The notes: generated from the letters alone by a model not told the origin. A stretch of DNA of 64,000 nucleotides from an uncultured Collinsella sp. (GCA_902490305.1 CABUDI010000006.1:1-64000); one strand, 5' to 3'; shown: positions 39,496 through 46,923, counted from the stretch's first letter. Made by a program: numbers and translations.

Positions 39496-39515
39496 AGGGG
39501 TATTATCCCCTTTTT
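39496..39515 (+). terminator. Short terminator-like hairpin in the veg leader
   Basis: A five-base stem AGGGG/CCCCT with a TATTAT loop and five T residues, about 20 nt past the predicted start of transcription. It may attenuate veg expression or be fortuitous. Confidence 0.4.
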
Positions 39516-39542
39516 GAATTGCACCTTCTGGAGGCCCTGTTC

Positions 39543-39839
39543 ATGGAAGAGATGGAAGTCAATCACGTCGACGACATCCACGAGAAGCTGACCGATATGG
39601 TGGGCGATCGCGTCAAGGTTAAGGCCAACATGGGCCGCACCCGCGTCGTCGAGCGCATGGGCACCATCAAGAGCGTCCACCCCGCCGTCTTTATCGTCGA
39701 GGTTGACGAGCGCCGCGGCCGCAAGTCGCGTCAGTCCTACCAGTATATCGATGTCCTCACCGGTCAGGTCGAGCTGTTCGACCCTGAGAGCGGCGAGCAT
39801 ATCTTTACCCCGCTCGGCAATCAGCTCGAGGAGCACTAA
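39543..39839 (+). CDS. veg: Veg family protein
   Basis: A 98-residue protein of the Veg family (small SH3-like/DUF1021), whose best known member in Bacillus stimulates biofilm genes. The conserved core is GDRVKVKANMGRTRVVERMGTIKSVHPAVFIVEVDE, followed by SYQYIDVLTGQVELFD. The biochemical role is not settled. The ATG at 39543 has GGAGG (39530-39534); a start eight codons earlier lacks such a site. ispE starts two bases after its stop, as in the Bacillus veg-sspF-ispE neighbourhood. Confidence 0.85.
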   Translation: MEEMEVNHVDDIHEKLTDMVGDRVKVKANMGRTRVVERMGTIKSVHPAVFIVEVDERRGRKSRQSYQYIDVLTGQVELFDPESGEHIFTPLGNQLEEH

Positions 39840-39841
39840 CG

Positions 39842-40738
39842 GTGACCGATCGGTCCCTGACTCTTTCCGCGCCGGCAAAGATTAACCTCTACCTGGGGGT
39901 TCATACCGAGCGCGATGACCGCGGCTACCACAGGGTCGATTCCCTGATGGCAGCCGTCGGTCTTTCCGATACCGTGACGGTCACGCCGGCGCAGGCGCTG
40001 ACTGTCCAGACGGTTCCAGCATCAGATTTTCCCATGCAAAAGAATACGGCGTATCGGGCTGCGGTTGCTATGGCCGAGCATTATGGTCGCGAGGCAAACA
40101 TCTGCGTGACGATTGAGAAGCGCATTCCATTGTGTGCCGGCTTGGGCGGCCCCTCGACGGATGCGGCCGCGGTCATTGTCGCCTTGGCGGAGCTCTGGGG
40201 AATTGATCGCACCGACCCCGCGCTCGACGACATCGCGCGCGGCATTGGTGCTGACGTCCCGTTCTTTTTGCACGCGAGCCCTGCGTTCTACGTAGGTGGG
40301 GGAGACGTGCTGGCAACCGAGTACCCCGCACTACCCGCGACACCCGTTGTGCTGGTTAAGCCGCGCGAGGCAAGTGTTTCGACAATTGAAGCCTATCGAC
40401 GTTTTGACGAGGCCGCGGTGCCTGCGGACAAGCCCGGCGCGATGGCTTCTGCCTTGCGTGCCGGTGATGCCGAGACGGCATATGCGCTCATCCATAACAA
40501 CCTGGGTGTCATTTCCGCACAGATGGAGCCGCAGATTCAAACGGTTCTCGATTGGCTGCGTAAACAGGACGGCACCGTTGCTGTAGATGTGTGCGGATCG
40601 GGTGCCTGCTCGTTTGCCATTTGCGACACCGCCGCCACGGCCGAAAGGCTTGCCGACGCTGCCCAGCAAAACGGCTGGTGGTCCTGCGCGACGGAGCTCA
40701 TTCCCAACACGGTTTGCGTCGAAGTGCCAAAGAAGTAA
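39842..40738 (+). CDS. ispE: 4-diphosphocytidyl-2-C-methyl-D-erythritol kinase
   Basis: A 298-residue GHMP kinase of the MEP isoprenoid pathway. The ATP loop is PLCAGLGGPSTDAAAVIVAL near residue 100, with Pro for the usual Gly; the N-terminal APAKINLYLGVHTERDDRGYHRVDSLMA and GADVPFFLHASPAFYVGGGD are standard. The start is GTG 39842. ispD and ispF, the neighbouring steps, are at 60.5-61.7 kb in this window, so the organism makes isoprenoids by the MEP route. tRNA-Pro follows after 49 bp. Confidence 0.94.
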   Translation: MTDRSLTLSAPAKINLYLGVHTERDDRGYHRVDSLMAAVGLSDTVTVTPAQALTVQTVPASDFPMQKNTAYRAAVAMAEHYGREANICVTIEKRIPLCAGLGGPSTDAAAVIVALAELWGIDRTDPALDDIARGIGADVPFFLHASPAFYVGGGDVLATEYPALPATPVVLVKPREASVSTIEAYRRFDEAAVPADKPGAMASALRAGDAETAYALIHNNLGVISAQMEPQIQTVLDWLRKQDGTVAVDVCGSGACSFAICDTAATAERLADAAQQNGWWSCATELIPNTVCVEVPKK

Positions 40739-40787
40739 AAATTTCTCTAGCACACGACGGAAATCTTTGTTACTATAGTCGAGCTAA

Positions 40788-40864
40788 CGGGTTGTGGCTC
40801 AGTTTGGTAGAGCACTGCGTTCGGGACGCAGGGGTCGCTGGTTCAAATCCAGTCAACCCGACCA
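40788..40864 (+). tRNA. tRNA-Pro (anticodon CGG)
   Basis: A 77-base cloverleaf with encoded CCA. Acceptor CGGGTTG pairs with CAACCCG; the anticodon arm CTGCG-TTCGGGA-CGCAG gives CGG; the T arm is GCTGG-TTCAAAT-CCAGT with D arm GCTC..GAGC. A TACTAT at 40771-40776 could be its -10. A terminator follows twelve bases after the 3' end. Confidence 0.96.
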
Positions 40865-40875
40865 GAGCATGAGGA

Positions 40876-40903
40876 GGGACCGCTTCTTGCGGTCCCTTTT
40901 TTT
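40876..40903 (+). terminator. Terminator after tRNA-Pro
   Basis: GGGACCGC and GCGGTCCC pair around TTCTT, then seven T. Confidence 0.95.
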
Positions 40904-40976
40904 AGCTAGTGTTGTGATACCGCGATACCCGCGGTATACTCATTCGAGCTTGTCTCGCTGTATTGTGGAGGTCTAC

Positions 40977-41252
40977 ATGTTTGGACTGAGGGCTCCTGAG
41001 CTCATCATTATTCTCGTCGTTGTCCTGATTATCTTCGGGCCCAAGAACCTGCCGAAGCTCGGCAAGTCCCTCGGCTCTACCGTCAAGAATATCCGTGAGG
41101 GTATGGAGGGCGACGATAAGGCCGAGACCAAGCAGGCCGAGGAGGTCGTGGTCGAGCAGTCCGAGGAGGACAAGGAGATCGCTGAGCTCGAGGCCAAGCT
41201 CGCTGCTGCCAAGAAGAAGCAGGCAGAGGACAGCGACGCGGACGCAGAGTAG
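40977..41252 (+). CDS. tatA: Sec-independent translocase protein TatA/E
   Basis: A 91-residue TatA-family protein that helps move folded proteins across the membrane. One N-terminal membrane helix (APELIIILVVVLIIFGPKNLPKLG) with the FGP hinge is followed by the amphipathic helix KSLGSTVKNIREGM and a long charged Glu/Lys/Ala tail. The ATG at 40977 follows GGAGG. tatC and tatB are not in the window. A hairpin terminator follows. Confidence 0.9.
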   Translation: MFGLRAPELIIILVVVLIIFGPKNLPKLGKSLGSTVKNIREGMEGDDKAETKQAEEVVVEQSEEDKEIAELEAKLAAAKKKQAEDSDADAE

Positions 41253-41277
41253 TCCCATCCCTTTGGGGTGAGCACCT

Positions 41278-41310
41278 GACCGGCTTGCCCGCAGGCTAGC
41301 CGGTCTTTTT
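41278..41310 (+). terminator. Terminator after tatA
   Basis: GACCGGC (41278-41284) pairs with GCCGGTC (41299-41305), followed by TTTTT. Confidence 0.85.
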
Positions 41311-41358
41311 CGTTTTGTTGACAGTTGATTGTTTGATCAGAGTTGGGGAGATATCCGT

Positions 41359-41829
41359 ATGGACGCAAGCCAGATCGTACTGACCGCTGAGGGCCGCCAG
41401 AAGCTCGTCGAGGAGCTCGCTTGGCGTGAGGGCGATTACGCCAAGGAGATCGTCGAGGACATCAAGGAAGCCCGCGCGTTCGGCGACCTTTCGGAGAACT
41501 CCGAGTACGACGCCGCTAAGGACAAGCAGGCCCAGAACGCCGCTCGTATTGCCGAGATCCAGGCCATCCTCGCCAACGCTCAGGTTGCTGCCACCACGGG
41601 CGACCTGACCGTCTCCATCGGTTCCACCGTTTCGCTGATTGATCCCAACGGCGAGGTCATGGAAGTCACGCTCGTTGGTACCACCGAGACCAACTCGCTC
41701 GAGCACAAGATTTCCAACGAGTCTCCGGTCGGCCATGCCATCATCGGTCACGGCGAGGGCGACTCCGTCGAGGTCGTTACGCCTTCCGGCAAGACTCGCG
41801 TCTACACCATCGCCAAGATCGCACGCTAG
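41359..41829 (+). CDS. greA: Transcription elongation factor GreA
   Basis: A 156-residue Gre factor that rescues backtracked RNA polymerase. The N-terminal coiled coil has the acidic tip DLSENSEYDAAKDKQAQ, whose Asp and Glu aid cleavage; the C-terminal FKBP-like domain ends in GHAIIGHGEGDSVEV and a short TRVYTIAKI strand. The ATG at 41359 follows GGGGAG. Length is normal. lysS follows; a hairpin with TTTT sits between. Confidence 0.95.
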   Translation: MDASQIVLTAEGRQKLVEELAWREGDYAKEIVEDIKEARAFGDLSENSEYDAAKDKQAQNAARIAEIQAILANAQVAATTGDLTVSIGSTVSLIDPNGEVMEVTLVGTTETNSLEHKISNESPVGHAIIGHGEGDSVEVVTPSGKTRVYTIAKIAR

Positions 41830-41857
41830 ACCACGGTCCCGCGTAAAGGTATGTTTT

Positions 41858-41890
41858 CGCTCCCTGGGACCGAATCCTGGGGAGCGTTTT
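41858..41890 (+). terminator. Terminator between greA and lysS
   Basis: CGCTCCC (41858-41864) pairs with GGGAGCG (41880-41886), followed by TTTT. Confidence 0.7.
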
Positions 41891-41908
41891 AGTTTGAGGA
41901 GCTAACTT

Positions 41909-43873
41909 ATGGCAGAGAACCAGAACGCCGCCGATCAGGCATCGACGCTCAACGACGAGCGCGCCACCCGCCTGGCCAAGCGCGCCGCCCTGTTCGAGGC
42001 GGGCCAGAACCCCTATCCCGAGCACTCTGAGCTTGAGGACTACGTCGCCGATATCGAGGCTAAGTACGCCGAGCTTGCCGATGGCGAGGACACCGAGGAC
42101 GTCGTGAAGATCGCCGGCCGCGTGGTCGCCAAGCGCGGTCAGGGCAAGATCATGTTCATCGTCGTGCGCGATGCGACTGCCGAGATTCAGCTGTTCTGCC
42201 GCATCAACGACATGGACGAGGCCGCCTGGAATACGCTCAAGGCCCTCGACCTGGGCGACATCCTGGGCGTGACCGGCGTGGTCGTGCGCACCCAGCGCGG
42301 CCAGCTTTCCGTTGCCCCTAAGAGCGCGACCCTGCTTTCCAAGGCCGTTCGTCCGCTGCCCGAGAAGTTCCACGGTCTTTCCGACAAGGAGACCCGCTAT
42401 CGCCAGCGCTATGTCGATCTGATCGCCAACGACGACGTTCGCGAGACCTTCCGTAAGCGTTCGCAGATTCTCTCTACCTTCCGTCGCTTTATGGAGTCCG
42501 ACGGTTACATGGAGGTCGAGACCCCCATCCTGCAGACCATCCAGGGCGGCGCTACCGCCAAGCCGTTCATTACCCACTTCAACGCGCTCGATCAGGAGTG
42601 CTACCTGCGTATTGCCACCGAGCTCCATCTCAAGCGCTGCATCGTCGGTGGTTTTGAGCGCGTGTTCGAGATCGGCCGCATCTTCCGTAACGAGGGCATG
42701 GACCTTACCCACAACCCCGAGTTCACCACGATGGAGGCCTACCGTGCCTTCTCAGACCTCGAGGGCATGAAGGCGCTCGCCCAGGGTGTCATTAAGGCGG
42801 CTAACAAGGCCATCGGCAACCCCGAGGTCATCGAGTACCAGGGCCAGACCATCGACCTTTCTGGTGAGTGGGCCAGCCGTCCCATGACCGACATCGTCTC
42901 CGACGTGCTCGGCAAGCAGGTCACCATCGACACGCCGGTCGAGGAGCTTGCTGCCGCCGCGCGCGAGAAGGGCCTGGAGATCAAGCCCGAGTGGACTGCC
43001 GGCAAGATCATCGCCGAGATTTACGATGAGCTGGGCGAGGACACCATCGTCAACCCGACCTTCGTGTGCGATTACCCCATCGAGGTCAGCCCGCTCGCTA
43101 AGCGTTTTGAGGACGACCCGCGTTTGACTCACCGCTTTGAGCTGGTCATCGCCGGCCACGAGTACGCCAACGCATTCTCCGAGCTCAACGACCCGGTCGA
43201 CCAGGCTGAGCGCTTTGCTGCCCAGATGGCCGAGAAGGCCGGCGGCGACGATGAGGCTATGGAGTATGACGAGGACTACGTGCGCGCCCTCGAGTACGGT
43301 ATGCCTCCCGCGGGCGGCATTGGCATTGGTATCGACCGCGTGGTCATGCTGCTTACTAACCAGGCTTCTATCCGCGACGTCCTGCTGTTCCCGCACATGA
43401 AGCCCGAGAAGGGTTTCCAGTCCGGTGCCGCTGCCGCCAAGGCTGCAGAGGCCGGCAACGCCGCGAGCCCATTCGTTAAGTCGCTTAAGCCCACGCTCGA
43501 TTACTCCAAGATCGCCGTTGAGCCGCTGTTTGAGGAGTTCGTCGACTTTGATACCTTCTCCAAGAGCGATTTCCGCGCTGTGAAGGTCAAGGCATGCGAG
43601 GCCGTCAAGAAGTCCAAGAAGCTGCTGAACTTTACGCTCGACGACGGTACCGGTACCGACCGCACCATCCTCTCCGGTATTCACGCTTATTACGAGCCCG
43701 AGGACCTGGTCGGCAAGACCTTGCTCGCCATCACCAACCTGCCTCCGCGCAAGATGATGGGCATCCCCAGCTGCGGCATGCTCATCAGTGCCATCCACGA
43801 GGAGGATGGTGAGGAGCGCCTCAACCTGATCCAGCTCGACGCCTCCATCCCCGCCGGCGCAAAGATGTACTAA
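41909..43873 (+). CDS. lysS: Lysyl-tRNA synthetase with C-terminal tRNA-binding domain
   Basis: A 654-residue class II lysyl-tRNA synthetase, about 150 residues longer than the usual ~500. The core is complete: an OB-fold anticodon domain (about residues 65-170), motif 2 FERVFEIGRIFRNEGMDLTHNPEFTTMEAY, and motif 3 in GIGIGIDRVVMLLTNQ near residue 472. An Ala-rich linker follows, then residues ~545-654 form a second OB fold of the Trbp111/EMAPII/MetG-C type: DFDTFSKSDFRAVKVKACEAVKKSKKLLNFTLDDG, then ILSGIHAYYEPEDLVGKTLLAITNLPPRKMMG and SCGMLISA. That domain binds tRNA non-specifically and is normally found on methionyl-tRNA synthetase. The ATG at 41909 follows TTGAGGAG. Confidence 0.95.
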   Translation: MAENQNAADQASTLNDERATRLAKRAALFEAGQNPYPEHSELEDYVADIEAKYAELADGEDTEDVVKIAGRVVAKRGQGKIMFIVVRDATAEIQLFCRINDMDEAAWNTLKALDLGDILGVTGVVVRTQRGQLSVAPKSATLLSKAVRPLPEKFHGLSDKETRYRQRYVDLIANDDVRETFRKRSQILSTFRRFMESDGYMEVETPILQTIQGGATAKPFITHFNALDQECYLRIATELHLKRCIVGGFERVFEIGRIFRNEGMDLTHNPEFTTMEAYRAFSDLEGMKALAQGVIKAANKAIGNPEVIEYQGQTIDLSGEWASRPMTDIVSDVLGKQVTIDTPVEELAAAAREKGLEIKPEWTAGKIIAEIYDELGEDTIVNPTFVCDYPIEVSPLAKRFEDDPRLTHRFELVIAGHEYANAFSELNDPVDQAERFAAQMAEKAGGDDEAMEYDEDYVRALEYGMPPAGGIGIGIDRVVMLLTNQASIRDVLLFPHMKPEKGFQSGAAAAKAAEAGNAASPFVKSLKPTLDYSKIAVEPLFEEFVDFDTFSKSDFRAVKVKACEAVKKSKKLLNFTLDDGTGTDRTILSGIHAYYEPEDLVGKTLLAITNLPPRKMMGIPSCGMLISAIHEEDGEERLNLIQLDASIPAGAKMY

Positions 43874-43875
43874 TT

Positions 43876-43904
43876 GGTTCCGCCGTTCTACCGAACGGCG
43901 GACC
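43876..43904. repeat. TACC-loop hairpin, copy 2
   Basis: TCCGCCGTTC (43879-43888), loop TACC, GAACGGCGGA (43893-43902), with flanking GG/CC. It starts three bases after the lysS stop and mirrors the hairpin after dtd; the stem differs but pairs perfectly. Confidence 0.65.
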
Positions 43905-43910
43905 AGCCGA

Positions 43911-44021
43911 CGCTGCGCGACGCCCAGGGCGACAATTTGTCATTCAAAAGGCAAGGCATGACCAGAAGGTCTATGCCTTGCCTTTTTCATGCCAACTTGT
44001 TCGCCCTGGACGTCGCTCGCT
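43911..44021. repeat. Nested palindrome / terminator after lysS
   Basis: An inner 14-base stem, AAAAGGCAAGGCAT with its complement (43946-43959 and 43973-43986), ends in TTTTT and is a good terminator. Outer arms CCAGGGCGA-CAA (43924-43935) and its inverted copy (43997-44009) enclose it, with a weaker match continuing outward. The design resembles the palindromes at groES, groEL and rlmB. Confidence 0.75.
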
Positions 44022-44071
44022 GTCCGTCCTCTATCTGCGGCGTTGACTTGGTTGACACTTAGAACATCGAT

Positions 44072-44102
44072 GTAGTCATTGGGGACGTTCTTAAACGACT
44101 AC
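44072..44102. repeat. REP-like palindrome R6 (GGGGACG core)
   Basis: GTAGTC and GACTAC arms enclose ATTGGGGACGTTCTTAAAC. The core is a variant of the GGGGACAGG type. Confidence 0.6.
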
Positions 44103-44208
44103 CCAACGGCTATTGTGCACATGGCTCGCATGACAGCCGTCTCTTTTATGTTTCCTTTAGCCGTTGCTGCCTAGGATGGGGGTTAGTCGGCAGGAAGGGA
44201 GCGTCTAT

Positions 44209-45777
44209 ATGGACGACGCGAGCGAGCGTGCAATCGAAGAGGACATGCTCGATCAGTTCAATTACTTTGACGATGAGGATGAGGAGCTAATCGATCGTCG
44301 CGAGCCGGCATCGCTTGACTCATTTGATCTGGTCGATGAAGAGCCCGACGAGGACGAGGGTGAATCAGTGGAGCCCCTACAGTCTTCGCGCCTTAACTCG
44401 CTGCTTTCGAGAGCCCCCATGCACCACGGCGTTCGTGCCGGCGCGCTCCATATGAAAACTGACTGGCACCAGATCGTGACGGCAGGCGATGAGCTTGCCG
44501 TCGATGCGCCGCTCACCGATAAATCATCCATCATCTGCCGCACCGGCATGCTTATGCTGGCAAGCGGAACGGGTGCCTGGCGCGTGCGCGATACCATGAA
44601 TCGTGTTGCCGCCGTACTCGGTGTCACCATCCACGTTGACTTAAGTCTCCTGTCGTTTGAGTGTACTTGCATCGAAGATGGTCACTGCTTTAATGAGGTC
44701 GTCAGCTTGCCCACAACGGGCGTCAATACCCATCGCATTTGGATGATGGAGAGTTTCCTCAAGGAAATCGAGACCTATGGTCGTCGCTTCACGGTGCACG
44801 AGTATCACGAGATGCTCAAGACCGTTGAGAGTTCAAAACCTGATTACGCGCCTTGGCAACAGGGCCTTGCGGCGGCCTGCGCCTGTGGCGCCTTCGTTTT
44901 TTTGCTCGGCGGCGGCCCTATCGAGATGGCCTGCGCGTTCGTGGGCGCGGGTGTCGGCAACTTTGCCCGCTCCCATATTCTCAAGCAAGGCCTTGGTCAG
45001 TTCAGCGCGCTGACGACCGGCGTTGCGCTCGCTTGCGTTTCGTATCTGCTGGCATTGCTCGGCCTTGGCCAGGTCATACCGGGGGCAATGTCGCACCAAG
45101 AAGGCTATATCGGCGCCATGCTCTTTGTGATTCCCGGCTTTCCACTCATTACGGCAGGCCTCGACATCGCTAAGCTCGACATGCGAAGCGGTATCGAGCG
45201 CCTTTCATATGCCGTATCGATTATTGTGATGGCGACCCTCGTAGGTTGGATGGTTGCCGAGTGTGTTGGCCTGGCGCCGGACGACTTTGCCCCACTGGGC
45301 CTTTCGCCGCTTGCCCTTACGCTCCTGCGCGTGGTGATGAGCTTCGTTGGCGTATTCGGCTTCTCGGTGATGTTCAACAGCCCGGTAAAGATGGCCGCGG
45401 CAGCTGGGTTGATCGGCGCCGTGTCCAATACCCTGCGTCTGACCCTTGTCGATGCGCCGACGATGATTCCCTTCCTGGGCCTCAGCACGGGAATGCCTCC
45501 CGAGGCAGCAGCGTTTATCGGCGCGCTGGTATCGGGGCTGCTCGCAAGCTTGGCTGAAGTCAAGCTCACCTACCCGCGCATCGCCCTCACGGTGCCTTCG
45601 ATTGTCATTATGGTGCCGGGCTTGTATCTGTATCGCTCGATGTATTACATGTGCACCTTCGACACGGTCAATATGCTCGGCTGGTTTGTGCGCGCAGTGC
45701 TCATCGTAGCGTTTCTGCCCGTTGGACTGGGTGTGGCGCGTACGCTCACCGACCCTCGCTGGCGCCACACCAGCTAA
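44209..45777 (+). CDS. Threonine/serine exporter family protein (ThrE type)
   Basis: A 522-residue membrane protein fusing both halves of the ThrE exporter family (DUF1212 and DUF3815), so one chain holds about ten spans. The first 85 residues are a strongly acidic extension. The DUF1212 part then has GMLMLASGTGAWRVRDTMNRVAAVLGV, where a conserved ASGTG-like patch lies before the first helix, and MLFVIPGFPLITAGLDIAKLDMRSGIERL; the second half has FLGLSTGMPPEAAAFIGALVSGLLASL and TVPSIVIMVPGLYLYRSM. Family members export threonine and serine; other substrates are possible. The ATG at 44209 follows GGAAGGGAG. The stop is followed at once by REP-like elements. Confidence 0.85.
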   Translation: MDDASERAIEEDMLDQFNYFDDEDEELIDRREPASLDSFDLVDEEPDEDEGESVEPLQSSRLNSLLSRAPMHHGVRAGALHMKTDWHQIVTAGDELAVDAPLTDKSSIICRTGMLMLASGTGAWRVRDTMNRVAAVLGVTIHVDLSLLSFECTCIEDGHCFNEVVSLPTTGVNTHRIWMMESFLKEIETYGRRFTVHEYHEMLKTVESSKPDYAPWQQGLAAACACGAFVFLLGGGPIEMACAFVGAGVGNFARSHILKQGLGQFSALTTGVALACVSYLLALLGLGQVIPGAMSHQEGYIGAMLFVIPGFPLITAGLDIAKLDMRSGIERLSYAVSIIVMATLVGWMVAECVGLAPDDFAPLGLSPLALTLLRVVMSFVGVFGFSVMFNSPVKMAAAAGLIGAVSNTLRLTLVDAPTMIPFLGLSTGMPPEAAAFIGALVSGLLASLAEVKLTYPRIALTVPSIVIMVPGLYLYRSMYYMCTFDTVNMLGWFVRAVLIVAFLPVGLGVARTLTDPRWRHTS

Positions 45778-45810
45778 TTGGTACAAGGGGGACAGGTTAC
45801 TTTGCACCAA
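45778..45810. repeat. REP-like palindrome R5 (GGGGACAGG core)
   Basis: TTGGT-CAA arms and TTG-ACCAA arms enclose GGGGACAGGTTAC. It starts right at the end of the ThrE-type gene and abuts the next palindrome. Confidence 0.75.
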
Positions 45811-45813
45811 ATG

Positions 45814-45880
45814 AGTTGCGGTGAAATAGGGACTGAATTGCTGCTTAAAGGGTCAAAACAGTCCGTATTCCACCGCAACT
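45814..45880. repeat. 67-nt palindrome with AGTTGCGGTG arms
   Basis: Two 22-base arms (45814-45835 and 45859-45880) match at 20 of 22 positions around a 23-base loop. It has no T tract. With R5 it forms a composite block. Confidence 0.8.
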
Positions 45881-45999
45881 TATGGGGTCGGGGGGGGATT
45901 ATTGGTGCCCTGCATCTCCATAAACTCAACGCTTACGAAGCGCGCGCCGTTCGTGTTAGGGTAGTTCCACCACATAAGTAGTCGCAGACGCACGTACCA
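45881..45999. other. Unexplained part of the thrE-DUF2798 gap
   Basis: Starts with a G-rich run (G8 at 45891-45898). On the minus strand a short frame starting at an ATG near 45974 reads MWWNYPNTNGARFVSVEFMEMQ and ends PPPTP at the G run. I do not recognise it. Confidence 0.35.
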
Positions 46000-46049
46000 C
46001 GGGCGGGCGAGATGAAGTCCCAACAGCTCCATCTTGCCCGCCCGTTTTT
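46000..46049 (+). terminator. Terminator 45 bp upstream of the DUF2798 gene
   Basis: A perfect fifteen-base stem (46000-46014 with 46030-46044) and 15-base loop are followed by TTTTT. It may end the ThrE transcript or act as an attenuator in the leader of the DUF2798 gene. Confidence 0.9.
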
Positions 46050-46093
46050 GTTGCGTGGTGCCGCGGCGTAACACAGAAAGGACAATGCCCTTT

Positions 46094-46642
46094 ATGCCTA
46101 TCAACAAACGAGAGAGCCTGCTGTTCACCTTTATCATGTGCTTTTGCATGGTGCTCTGGATGAGCATCTACAACGTTGCCCTGCAGCATGGGGCCATCAA
46201 CGGCGAGGTTGTTGCCGCCGCGTGGCTCGGCTTCCCCGTTGCCTACATTTTTGCCATGTGCTGCGACTGGTTTGTTGCCAGCCCCCTTGCCAAGGGTTTC
46301 GCCTTTAAATTCCTGGTCACGCCGGGCAAGAGTTCGCCGCTTGCCATGACGCTCGCCGTCAGCTCCTGCATGGTCGTTCCCATGGTCATCATCATGTCGC
46401 TGTACGGTGCCTGTGAGGGTCTGACGCACATGCCCGGCGGCATCCTTGCGAACCTGTATTCCGTGCCCGCGATCTGGATGATCAACATCCCGCATAATTT
46501 TGTGATGGCGCTGCCGTGGAACCTTTTGGTAGCCGGTCCGATTTCCCGCTTCGTCTTCCGTCGTGCCTTCCCTGTGGGGACGGTTTTCGAGGAGGAGCAT
46601 GCCGAGCTCCTGGAGCAGGCTATGGCTCCTGAGTGCGAGTAG
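46094..46642 (+). CDS. DUF2798 family membrane protein
   Basis: A 182-residue membrane protein with four hydrophobic segments arranged as two similar halves, as in DUF2798 proteins. The first half opens with NKRESLLFTFIMCFCMVLWMSIYNVALQ; the second contains LAMTLAVSSCMVVPMVIIMSLYGACEG. Function unknown. ATG codons at 46085 and 46094 are both in frame; I choose 46094 because AAAGGA then lies at a workable distance. It is a single gene between two terminators. Confidence 0.75.
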   Translation: MPINKRESLLFTFIMCFCMVLWMSIYNVALQHGAINGEVVAAAWLGFPVAYIFAMCCDWFVASPLAKGFAFKFLVTPGKSSPLAMTLAVSSCMVVPMVIIMSLYGACEGLTHMPGGILANLYSVPAIWMINIPHNFVMALPWNLLVAGPISRFVFRRAFPVGTVFEEEHAELLEQAMAPECE

Positions 46643-46808
46643 CTCGCTTAGGGATCTGCTGAGCGCGGGCGACTTGCTTGGTTGGAGCCCAAAGCGTGGA
46701 TAGCTCTCTCGGCGACATCGCGGGCGTGAGCGGTGCGCATGACCGGAGGGCCCGTGCTGCTCCGTTGCCCGACGTGCTAGCGCGCAGAACAATCTGTTGG
46801 TGCATTCG
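46643..46808. other. Short gap after DUF2798 gene
   Basis: No gene seen. AACAATCTGTTG at 46788-46799 differs by one base from part of the operator at 46854-46874. Confidence 0.3.
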
Positions 46809-46841
46809 GCGGCTGCTGAAGCGTTTCGGCAGCCGCTTTTT
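46809..46841 (+). terminator. Terminator after the DUF2798 gene
   Basis: GCGGCTGCTGAA and TTCGGCAGCCGC form a twelve-base stem (one G-U pair) followed by TTTTT. Confidence 0.9.
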
Positions 46842-46853
46842 ATACGGAGTTTA

Positions 46854-46874
46854 AATACAACAGTCTGTTGTATT
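46854..46874 (+). promoter_or_regulatory. Probable TetR-family operator
   Basis: A 21-bp palindrome: arms AATACAACAG and CTGTTGTATT around one central T, perfectly symmetric. It lies 50 bp upstream of the activase gene whose operon encodes a TetR protein, so autoregulation is the natural model. Confidence 0.7.
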
Positions 46875-46923
46875 ACGTAGAGTGGTATATCTCTAGCGGG
46901 AAAAATGCGAGAGACGGAGCATT

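Noticed and set aside
40794..40976. Open frame running into tatA through tRNA-Pro
   Set aside because: It covers the tRNA; TatA starts at ATG 40977 with a proper ribosome site.
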